Positions 1-9,017 of a stretch of DNA of 64,000 nucleotides are shown piece by piece. The translations under genes and the position numbers were made by a program. Source of the DNA: Plasmopara viticola (taxonomy: Eukaryota; Oomycota; Peronosporomycetes; Peronosporales; Peronosporaceae); assembly GCA_001695595.3 (NCBI GenBank), contig MBPM02000103.1:62001-126000 (forward strand). The letters are read 5' to 3'. Under the pieces are notes generated by a model. It did not search any database. It saw only the letters and a list, made by a program, of their open reading frames with translations, and had not been told where the DNA came from. The stretch's first letter is position 1. Each line of letters opens with the position of its first letter.

Positions 1-3000
1 CGAATTCGTGACAATGCGGAACGACAGCGACCGCAGCGTGCTAGTGTCGCGCAAAGTAACGATGACGACTCTGGCGACTATCTTTTCTCGGTTGGTGAAG
101 CTGCCTATTCCACCAAGTCGAGCTGTGTGTGGCTAGTTGACTCGGGGGCCACTCAACACATGACATACTCGAAAGAGTACATGAAAAACTACAAGAGAAT
201 TGACCCAGTGGATGTGCATCTCGCGGATGATGGCGTGGTTCAAGCTGTGGGGACGGGTGACATCGTTATGTCGATGTTTACGCCTCGCGGAATGAAGAAG
301 GGTGTTCTCACTTCGGTTTGGCACATTCCAAAGCTTTCACGCAATTTGTTCTCCGTTGGACGCTTTACAAAGGATGTTGGCCCAGTCACGTTTGAGCACG
401 ACGGCTGCTTTGCTGAAGCAAAAGGTCTTCGCTGGAAGTTGGGCGCTCGTGAGGGAAAGGGGCTGTTCAAGCTCTGCATGAAGCCAATTATTGAAGACGA
501 GGCCAATTTGACTAGCTCGTTGGGATGCCATGGGGACACCACGTCGTACCTCTGGCACCTTCGACTAGGTCACATTGGTCACGGTGGTCTTTCGACTATT
601 GTTGCAAAAGGCTGTGGAGCAGGTATTGACCTGAAGTCTGTTAACAAGTGGGAGCTGTGCAAAGGATGCGCTCTTGGCAAACAGACGCGGGTAAGCTTCA
701 TGAAGTCTTCACCCAATCGGGCAAAGAAACTTCTTGAAGTCATTCACAGCGATGTGTGTGGACCCATGCAAACGGCGACATTCAGTGGCAAGCGCTATTT
801 TGCTACTTTTATCGATGAGAAGTCGCATTACTGTGCTGTGTACTTGCTACGAAACAAGTCCGAGGTTGCCGACAAGTTTGCTACTTTCGTTGCGATGGCC
901 GAAAACCAGACGAACATGCGCGTTAAATCACTCTGTTGTGATAATGGTGGCGAGTACACTTCTGGAACAATGGCTAAGTTTTGTGCAGAGCGTGGCATCA
1001 TACAGAAGTTTACGCCACCATACACGCCACAACTGAATGGAGTCGCAGAACGCATGAATCGTACACTTGTTGAATGTGGACGATGTATGCTGGAGCACGC
1101 TGGTCTGCCAAAAACTTATTGGGGTGAAGCTGTTTTAACTGCTGCGTTTCTTCGCAACAGATGTCCAACACGAGCTGTTGAACATGATGCGTCGCCGTTT
1201 CAACTGTGGACTGGCAAGAAGCCTTTGTTGGCGAATTTGAAGGTATTCGGCTGCCATGCTTACGTCTCAGTTCCCAAAGAGAAACGATCCAAGTTTGATG
1301 CTCGTTCGACTCGGTGCCGTTTTCTTGGTTATTCAGAACATGAAAAGGCGTACAGGTTTGAAGAAATCGGTAGCGGTCGCGTTCTATTGAGTCGGGACGC
1401 AAATTTCATGGAAGATACTTTTGACGACGAGATACCAAGTACCAAGTCGTCAGAAGCTCTATTTGACGAGACCGAAACAGCCAATTATGACCGCTTAGAA
1501 AATGAAAACGCTATGCAAGATCAGGACATGGAGCCTGAAAAGAAGCAGCACGCGGGCACTCAGCCTATTGTGGACTTGGATTTTGAGCCTGGCAGCAAAC
1601 GACACCAGCGGAACCAATCGCTTGAAAAAGCAGCGAATATTCCAACAGCAAAGAGATCAACTCGCTATCAATCGCTGGAGGAAATGTCTGCAACGGCCCA
1701 AGATTTCGAAGCGGCCTTTGTTGTGGATTCAGTGGGAGAAATGCCGACAACTTTCAAGTCGGCAATGGAATCCAGCAACGCGGCCGAATGGAAAGAGGCG
1801 TGTGATGCCGAAGTGAGCTCTCTTCGCAAGAACAAGACCTGGGACTTAGTACCTTTGCCGAAAGGTCGCCAGGCTATTGGCTGTAGATGGGTCTTCCGGA
1901 TCAAAGAAAATCAAGCCGGAAAGATCGAGCGATTCAAAGCACGACTCGTGGCCAAAGGCTTTTCTCAGAAGCATGGAGTCGACTATGAAGAGACTTTCGC
2001 TCCAGTGGCCAAGTTTACTTCGATCAGGATTCTACTAAGTCTGTCGGCCAAGCACAATTTGATGCTGCATCAGATGGACGTCAAGACAGCCTTTCTCAAT
2101 GGCACATTGGACGAGGACATTTACATGGCGCAACCGGATGGATATGTCAACGACGTATACCCAAACTACGTCTGTCAGCTAAAGCGCTCCCTTTATGGTT
2201 TGAAGCAGTCGCCACGGATGTGGAACCAGACAATTGACGCGTTCATGCTGGAAATACAGTTTACGAAGTGTGATGCCGACCATTGCATTTACGTCAAGCG
2301 CAATGACGAAGAATTGATCCTCGTGGCACTTTACGTTGATGACCTGGTGCTTGCGTGCAACAACGACTTGCTGCTGAAGAGGACTAAGAAAGCACTCAGC
2401 GAGCGATTCGAAATGACGGATCTTGGTCGACTCAAGTTCTTTTTGGGCATGGAGATTCATCAAGAAACTTTGAGTGGTAACGTGTCCATTCGCCAGACAA
2501 AATTCGCGAGTGACATCTTGAAAAAGTTTGGAATGGAAAACAGCAATCCCGTCAGGACGCCGCAAGATCCGGGACTCAAGTTGACCAAGGCCATGTGCGA
2601 AGGGGGTGTTGTCATGAAGAGACGATGGCAAAAGTCCCTTATCGAAATGCCGTTGGTTGCCTCATGTACTTGATGGTTGGGACTCGGCCGGACCTAGCAG
2701 CCTCAGTGGGAGTACTCAGCCAATTTGCCTCGGACCCATGTCCAACTCACTGGCAGGCACTCAAAAGGGTCTTCCGATACATTCAAGGAACAAAGACGCA
2801 CGGCATTACATTTCAAGCTCAAGACCAAGAAGGACTTCGAGGCTATTCCGATGCAGATTGGGCAGGCGATTTGGAAACCCGAAGAAGCACAAGCGGTTAT
2901 GCGTTCATGATGAATGGAGGTTGCATCAGCTGGAGAAGCAAGAAACAACGGACAGTGGCTCTTTCTTCTACAGAAGCAGAGTACATGGCTTTGACAGAAG

Positions 3001-3392
3001 CAGCTCAAGAGGCAACTTGGTTAAAAACCTTTCTGTGCGAACTTGGTGAACTATCAAGAGGTCAAGCGATCAAGATCTACGAGGACAATCAAGGTTCCAT
3101 CGCTTTGGCTAAGAATCCAGAGTTTCACAAGCGCACCAAGCATATCGACATTCGGTACCACTTCGTGCGGGAGAAAGTAGAAGACGGTCAAGTCATGCTG
3201 CAGTATTGTTCGACGCACGACATGCTCGCTGACATCATGACCAAGCCAATAACTGCGGCCCAATTTCAATATCTTCGGAACAAATTGGGCATCAAGTCTT
3301 CAAGCGCTGACGAGTCGAGTGGGAGTGTTGAGGATACTGTTGTCGAAGATGCTGGTGATGATACGCCTCGACCAGCGACTACATATCGGTAA
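1..3392 (+). pseudogene. copia Gag-Pol polyprotein, partial and frameshifted
   Basis: The frame is open from base 1, so the true start is upstream. Visible in order: the aspartic protease motif WLVDSGATQH near 127-156; the gag-pre-integrase zinc motif with paired His and CKGC near 560-670; the integrase core with its acidic residues at about 751 (SDVCGP), 940 (DNGGEY) and 1045 (AERMNRT); reverse transcriptase at about 1830-2540 with YVDD near 2332; and RNase H with SDADWAGD near 2850 and STEAEY near 2970. The upstream frame runs to a stop at 2673, but homology moves to the -1 frame within 2600-2612, at a run of five G. The downstream frame continues to 3392. The break lies between reverse transcriptase and RNase H. 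A homopolymer indel by mutation or by assembly explains it equally well. Programmed frameshifting is unlikely there, because copia elements usually encode this region in a single frame. Confidence 0.92.
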
Positions 3393-3601
3393 GTATCGGT
3401 ATCTGCAATCAGTTGATGACTGACTGAGGGAGCGGGTTCAAGATGGGCAAATGATCGGTTTCGGGATGGGAAGATGATCGCGCCCGGATGGTGAGTTGCT
3501 CTGATTGGCTTAGATAAATCATTGGCTTAGAGGTAGCATGTAGTTGTGAACTAAGGACCTTTTTAAATATATTCACTTTGCATTTTACCAACTAGTGCAC
3601 A
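3326..3601 (+). repeat. probable 3' LTR of the copia element
   Basis: The purine-rich stretch GAGTGGGAG ends at 3325 and is followed directly by TGTTGAGGATA, the usual polypurine-tract/LTR junction in copia elements. The tract ends ...AGTGCACA at 3601, giving TGT...ACA ends. The RNase H frame reads into the LTR. An A/T-rich TTTAAATATAT near 3560 could serve as a TATA-like or polyadenylation element. The 5' LTR is not in the window, so both boundaries are inferred from end motifs and context only. Confidence 0.5.
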
Positions 3602-3612
3602 CTCGAGCTTCT

Positions 3613-3762
3613 TCACTCCTTGGGTGTGAGCTCCTTCCATTGGGCGCTAATAATCTTTTGTATCTCACCAATACGTAATCCTGGATTCTTCTCCATCACA
3701 TCTCGACGCCGCTCATTGCAAAAGAGGAGGTACGAGCTTTGCGGCTTCTTCACGGACGTCAT
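3613..3762 (-). pseudogene. truncated HMG-box protein, N-terminal half of the domain
   Basis: A 49-residue frame starts MTSVKKPQSSYLLFCNERR and continues through helix II (IGEIQKIISAQWKELTPKE) before a stop. It matches the first two helices of an HMG box of the NHP6/SSRP1 type, including KKPxSSYxLF and the QWKEL turn. Helix III and any tail are missing. A one-base shift downstream would read on as VKKLE for a few codons before the probable LTR end at 3601. The gene therefore looks interrupted by the copia insertion and slightly decayed. Its start is 103 bp from the divergent AAA ATPase start. It could instead be a tiny expressed remnant. I am fairly sure of the HMG homology and less sure that insertion caused the truncation. 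Confidence 0.65.
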
Positions 3763-3865
3763 ACTTGCCAATATTTGACACGGCCTCAATATTCCTCATA
3801 TCAGGTTTATTTACCCCTATGTGTGATCCCCCCTTTCGTCATACGGAACAAAAGTTTATACCTCA
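3763..3865. promoter_or_regulatory. short divergent intergenic region
   Basis: Only 103 bp separate the HMG-box start (minus) from the AAA ATPase start (plus), so any promoter elements must be shared or overlap. CCCCTTTCGTC and TCATACGGAA occur near 3830-3845. No oomycete initiator is clear enough to place a transcription start. Confidence 0.35.
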
Positions 3866-5356
3866 ATGGGCAGCAGCACTAGCAAGAACGCCGAGACTTC
3901 TAGCGGCTTTCGGCAAGCAAAGTCCGAGGCCAGCACTACAGTTTCTGTCAAGGATGAGTTAATCAGTATGGTACTGGATGGCCTCATGCTCTACACCATG
4001 TACCAAACGTCCAAGTACCTGTACAAGGCAAGTCGCACTAATTTATGCCGTGTCATGACGCCACACGCTCTTACACTGCTGCTCTCTGTTGCTGTTTCTG
4101 CATGCAGCAACTAAAGCCAATGATGGACGACTGGAATAAAGGTCAAGATAGCCAGACCAAGCTCAAGAACCGCTTGCAGCGCACGGGTCGCCATGCCTTT
4201 AAGACGAGCTACCTGGAGAACATTATAGCCAGTGACATTGTCGACCCCCACGACATTGACGTTTCGTTCGAGGATGTGGGAGGGTTGGAGCGTCAAAAGC
4301 GAGACATTTACGACTTGGTGGTTCTACCACTCAAGAGCCCCGAGTTTTTTGCTTCTCGTGGGAAGCTGCTTAGTGTGCCCAAAGGCATTTTGCTCTATGG
4401 CAAACCTGGCACGGGCAAGACGATGTTAGCCAAGGCGATTGCCAAAGAATCGGGTGCATTCTTTATTGATCTTAAAATCAGCACAATCATGAGCAAGTGG
4501 TTTGGCGAGTCGCAGAAGCTTGTGCAGGCCGCTTTTTCACTGGCCCGGAAATTGGCACCGTGCATTATTTTCATTGACGAAGTCGACTCGTTCATGGGCA
4601 AACGAGGTGGCGTATCGGAGCCCATGTTTTCATCCATGAAAACGGTCGGTCCTATCAACTTGACGCTTAAATGCGTGCGTTTTTTTAAATGGTTGCTTGT
4701 TTTTGTAGGAATTTTTGGCACTTTGGGACGGTTTTACTGAAATGAGCAACGAAGGCGATAAAGGCTTTGGGGTTCTAATCATGGGTGCAACGAACCGTCC
4801 AGGCGACGTGGACCCTGCGTTCCTACGTCGCATGCCTCGCACGTTTGAGATTGGAATGCCCAATAAAGTGCAGCGTGAAACTATTCTTCGACTGCAACTG
4901 AAAACGGAGCGCGTGGACGACGAGTTTGCGTACGACAAGCTCGCGATTGATACCATGCACTATAGTGGCAGTGACTTGAAAGAATTGTGTCGTGCTGCAC
5001 TGATGATTCCACTTCGGGAACATATCGACGCTTGTCGGGCGGCTGCAGAGGAGGCGTTGGCACTTCAGACAGACGAGCACGATAAACCTCAGATTTATGA
5101 CGAGGCCGCTCAATCGAAACCTCCGATAATGCGCCCTCTATCGATGGCTGATTTTGACCAAGCTCGAACCATGGTGCAACCTACAGGAGCAACAGCGTAT
5201 GCGTACGAACATTCGCAAGAGGAGGTCAAGCCTTTGCGCCAAGCACCTGGTGGTCCTGGCATCTCCATCGACCCAGACATGTTTGCCGCTGTGTTAGCTG
5301 CTGGTTTGCAAAATTTAATGCAGCAGAGCCGCAATGTCGAGCCACCTTTTCAGTAA
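3866..5356 (+). CDS. MSP1: Msp1/ATAD1-family AAA ATPase (membrane protein extractor)
   Basis: Three exons give 448 residues: 3866-4027, 4108-4644 and 4709-5356. Residues 31-49 form an N-terminal membrane helix. The AAA domain has a VGGL start, Walker A GKPGTGKT at 152-159 (the usual second position is P, here K), the pore segment KWFGESQKL, Walker B IIFIDE at 207-212, sensor region GATNRP and the arginine-finger region RRMPRTFEIGMP. The family removes mislocalised tail-anchored proteins from the mitochondrial outer membrane and peroxisomes. Intron 1 uses GC as donor (AAG/GCAAGT) and ends TGCATGCAG; intron 2 is GT-AG. The exon joins restore continuous family-like sequence. The C-terminal ~85 residues after the AAA domain are not recognisable. 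The gene converges on the TruB-type gene with 19 bp between the stop codons. Confidence 0.9.
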
Positions 5357-5375
5357 GTACAAAAGGTTGCCTTTG

Positions 5376-6617
5376 TTATATAAATAAACGCTTTTTGAGT
5401 ACCCATTCCTGCTGCTGAGCCTGCACTTCGACTTGAGCAATCCCGAGCATGCCTGGTGTTGAAGAGGTGTAAATACGAATGGCGGGAGTCTTACCGGACC
5501 CAAGCTCGATGTCTCGTGCGGGTATTGAGACAACACCGCCTTGAAGCCAGCGCTGGGCAGTTTGGAGCGGCAATGTTACGATCGGGAGATGCTGGAGCAT
5601 ACTTTCAATTGATTGCAGTTGAGTTATCCCACCCTAATAAAAAGAAACACAATTTATATAGGATTAAAGAATGGCATGACTTAACGGTACAAACCTCTAC
5701 TTTGGATCGAATTGTATCAATATCGAGACTATTGGCGACGGCAAAGTCCCCACTTATAGTCCGTTCTAGCTCGCTCAACGTTCCCCCCACACAAAATTTG
5801 CCGTCAGGGCTGCGTAGACTGCACGTTGTATCCACCTTTTGAGGCGGAACAATCAATGCCTCACCACACTCCCGCGCGATGGATCGAATGTATGTACCAC
5901 CTCCGCAGACGACGTGAATAGTCACCTGAAATCGAATTGGTAATCAGAATCAACTAAATTGCAGCTCCTACGACAATCAACGCACCTCTGGATAATCTCC
6001 CTGCGTAAATTGTAGCACACTTATCGAGTCAATTTGTACCCGTCTTGGCTTAACGTTAAAGTCCTTTCGAGTACAAGTAGATCATCAGCTCTACTACGTC
6101 GATTCCGACGAGATTGTAGACGTAATTACCTTGTTAGCTCTCGCCAACTTGTATAGCCTCACGCCCTCACTTTTAATCGCACTCACTCGTGGAGGCACCT
6201 GGTCGATTTCTCCTATGAATCTACTATGACTGTCAGCAATTGCGAACCCATCCTTCTTTTAGAGCAACCACACCTTTGCAGCGTCATCTTGACTGTCTTT
6301 TCATCAATCCACGGTGCTGGTCTCTGCGTCAGGACGTTTCCTGTAACATCGTCTGAATCCGTCGTAACTCCCAGCCGGATCACTCCCTTGTACTCTTTCC
6401 CAGTCGTCAAGTATTGCAAGAATCGCGTAGCGCGCCCCACCGCTATCGTGAGGACTCCTGTCGCCATTGGATCTAATGTTCCACCGTGTCCAACTCGTCG
6501 CGTATCAAACACCCGGCGCATGGCCCCTACACACTGGTGCGACGTGAGCCCCGCGGGCTTGAGCAAGTTTAGGAAGCCGCTTTTCATCATTATAAAAGGT
6601 TTTGACAGTGTATTCAC
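5376..6617 (-). CDS. TruB/Pus4-type tRNA pseudouridine-55 synthase
   Basis: Five exons read on the minus strand: 6617-6274, 6220-6130, 6063-5986, 5925-5695 and 5633-5376, giving 333 residues. Every join is GT-AG and keeps frame. The catalytic motif [14 protein letters not shown] lies at residues 43-56, with the nucleophile Asp at about 49. KPAGLTSH lies upstream, then [13 protein letters not shown] (substrate-binding loop) and [12 protein letters not shown], all diagnostic of TruB. The family isomerises U55 in the T-loop of tRNAs, in cytosol and/or mitochondrion. The start could also be Met 10 or 11 ([14 protein letters not shown]); no clear targeting peptide is seen. Introns are 53-69 nt. 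The C-terminal ~60 residues could form a small PUA-like tail but are not clearly recognisable. Confidence 0.9.
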
Positions 6618-6908
6618 TTCTCCTTGCTTATCTCTATATTATTGGTGACAGCTTCCTGCTTCTAAGTAGCGCAAAAATCACGATTGCTCCAGACGATAGC
6701 TAGCTGCAATGAATGAATACCCAAGAAAGTTTACATTGTACTTAAGTTTAAGAAATACTCTAACAGCGCTGGAATTTCCAAGCTAGGTACAGCGGGCTGC
6801 ACGGTGCCATGAATCCATCTCGTTGCGTCACTTTCGACCTATTTTGTTTTGAGCCCTTACACTCGACTGTCTGTCGCTCGGTACCGCTTACATTATGTGT
6901 CGTGGGCA

Positions 6909-7103
6909 TTAACGCTTGCGGCGCTCCTCGGCTGGAAACTTGATGTGGTTCGAGTTCGAGTACAGTGCAATCGGTCCTACGACAGCGGCCATTACCAGAA
7001 GCGCTACACCTGTATTGCGTTGCCAGTTTTTGGTCTTGGCCCACCAGCCACCAGCTGGGGACCACGTGTACTTGGGATACGGATACTCGCCGCCGCCGCT
7101 CAT
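6909..7103 (-). CDS. 64-residue single-pass membrane protein, probably mitochondrial
   Basis: The protein begins MSGGGEYPYPKYTWSPAGGWW, has one hydrophobic segment at about residues 31-46 (TGVALLVMAAVVGPIAL) and ends in a basic tail, PAEERRKR. The tyrosine/tryptophan-rich head with GGWW followed by one membrane helix resembles small accessory subunits of respiratory complexes in fungi and protists, possibly of complex I. That assignment is from pattern memory and is tentative. The compact composition, free of low-complexity sequence, argues that the frame is a real gene although short. It is co-directional with the AP endonuclease, whose stop lies about 180 bp upstream. Confidence 0.6.
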   Translation of the reverse strand: MSGGGEYPYPKYTWSPAGGWWAKTKNWQRNTGVALLVMAAVVGPIALYSNSNHIKFPAEERRKR

Positions 7104-7285
7104 TAGTTGTCAAGTCAAGACTTTGTGCGGTTGGGAGCGATAATTTTCTCTATCGTACGTAAGCGAAAGGCTAATATATTACTCGTAACAGTATTAGTAT
7201 TACATAGTGGTTAATATATTACTGATAGACTAGTAGCATACTAAGCGATATAACAAGTAGTAAAACAACTTTGAATGCACGCAAT

Positions 7286-8509
7286 TTACGAGAGATTCTC
7301 AAGCTCTAAGCCGATGGGCAGATGGTCACTGCCAACGACACTTTGCCGAATGTAGGACAAGCGCTGTCAAAGCCAAAGCACAAAAGTTTAGTCAACAAGC
7401 GACTTGCACCTTGCGTCACAACTATTTCAAAAACGTACCACTTTTGCCATCAAGGCTTTGGACACTACAAAGTAGTCGAGCCGCCATCCCTTGTTCTTCG
7501 CACGCATGTTGTTGCGATAGCCAAAGTACGAGTACTCTACCTTCTCAGGATTTAAGTGTCTAAAGGTGTCGACAAATCCGCTCTCCAGAATTTTGCCGAA
7601 ACTTTCCCTCTCCTCGTCTGTAAAGCCTGCACTCTTGCGGTTACCTTTTGGATTATGGATGTCAATCTCTTGATGAGCGACATTCAGATCCCCGCACCAA
7701 ATCACTGGCTTTGTCCGCTCCATCTCCTTCAGTTCCCGCACCATGGCCTTGTCCCACTGACTGGTCCGAAAATCCAGCCGCTCTAACTTTCCACCTGCAT
7801 TAGGCACGTACGTGTGAACCAGCCAGAACTGATTAAATTCTAACGCCAAAAAGCGTCCTTCCTGGTCCTTTCCACCATTAGCCGCCTTTGTGACTCCTTT
7901 GGACTCGTGGTCCCCCAAAACAATTTCGTCTCTCACACTTAATGGTTTCGTTTTACTGAAAATGGCCGTACCAGCGTACCCTTTCTTCGTCGCACATGCC
8001 CAATACTGGTGCTCGTAGTGCGGCAAGAAATTCTCGAGTTTCTGAAGCTCATCGCTGCAGATTTTCGTTTCGCTGAGACAAAAAACGTCGGGATCTTCCT
8101 GAGCTACGTAGGCACGAAGGTGAACACTTTCATCCCGCTTTAAAATAGCTCGTAAACCATTCACGTTCCATGCAACAATTTTTGTGGTAATGCCATCCGC
8201 AGAGCGTTTTGAAACGTCCTCAAATGCTGGATAGGCGTTAATTTTTGCTTGAAATTCAGCTGAGATGGGTCCTGCTGCCAGTGGACGAGGGCGTTCGCGT
8301 GGCGTGGCCTTCGAAAATAACGCCCCCCATGCGCTCTTATTGTCTGTCTTGACTTTTTTCGGTTTGGGCGACGAATTGAAAGTAGAAACGTCGATGAACG
8401 CTTGGGTAGCAGTAACAACGTCCTTGCGTTTCCTTCCACTAGGAGATGCAGTGACAGCGCTGACGGTCTTCTCTGTGATCGCCTTAAGTCGCGTACTTTG
8501 ACGAGGCAT
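7286..8509 (-). CDS. APE1: AP endonuclease, exonuclease III/APE1 family
   Basis: Two exons, 8509-7439 and 7363-7286, give 382 residues. The intron is 75 nt (GTACGT...TTGACAG), and without it the last catalytic motif would be lost. An N-terminal ~100-residue extension carries basic clusters GRKRKD and KPKKVK, probable nuclear signals. The catalytic domain shows IVAWNVNGLRA at 111-121, LSETK with metal-binding Glu at 147, TYVPNAG, GDLNVAH at 273-279 and SDHLPIG with the catalytic His at about 371. The enzyme cuts DNA 5' of abasic sites in base-excision repair. Length and order of motifs are normal for the family. Confidence 0.95.
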
Positions 8510-8753
8510 TTTTTATGGCGATTGGATATAAATTACCGATCTTTAATGACTAGTGTCTCAAATGCTCTATCGGTCTTTGTACCGGTTTGCATACTGCAGT
8601 GAAGATTTAGTACTATTATTAATTTGTGTACCACCCCATATTCCTACTTTTAGTCGACTCAAATGCCGCAGTTAAGGCAATAGTAATTAAATGTAGGATC
8701 AAAAAGGACAAATGCACACATCAAGTCTCCTAAGACCTAAAAAAAGTTTTTTT

Positions 8754-9017
8754 TCACCGAAAACTCATGCAAGCCTCCTCTTTGCAAAGTGGTGTGTGAT
8801 CTCGTCGCACCACAAAGCACGTATAATTAATCCCACGCCCGCGCCGATGGATCGACTTCTTGAACTCTCGCAAAACTTCCGGGATGAATAGAACCATCTT
8901 TCCGCGTCTGCCAAGCGAAAAGGATGCAGTGCTCAATGGACTCGATGGATTTTGTGGGCCTGGTGCGTAGGCTGCATTTGCAGTCTCATCTGTTGCCAAG
9001 TAGCTGATACGTGACAT
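8754..9017 (-). CDS. hypothetical 87-residue protein or first exon
   Basis: The frame starts MSRISYLATDETANAAY, has a Ser/Pro-rich head, then a basic stretch with FIPEVLREFKKSIHRRGRG and three cysteines near the end. I do not recognise it. It lies 244 bp upstream of the AP endonuclease start in the same direction. Immediately after its stop comes a run of A and T with no good splice site visible, so a continuation could not be traced. It could be a short gene, a 5' exon or a relic. Confidence 0.35.
   Translation of the reverse strand: MSRISYLATDETANAAYAPGPQNPSSPLSTASFSLGRRGKMVLFIPEVLREFKKSIHRRGRGINYTCFVVRRDHTPLCKEEACMSFR

Larger units (their letters stand above)
1..3601 (+). mobile_element. 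Ty1/copia LTR retrotransposon, 5' end outside window
   Basis: The element enters from the left edge. It shows the copia domain order protease, gag-pre-integrase, integrase, reverse transcriptase, RNase H, and ends in a probable 3' LTR at 3326-3601. Integrase preceding reverse transcriptase identifies copia rather than gypsy. The 5' LTR, primer-binding site and gag lie outside the window, so the two LTRs cannot be compared for age. The right end sits about 11 bp from a broken HMG-box reading frame on the opposite strand, which suggests insertion into or next to that gene. One internal frameshift makes this copy non-autonomous unless the indel is an assembly error. Confidence 0.9.
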
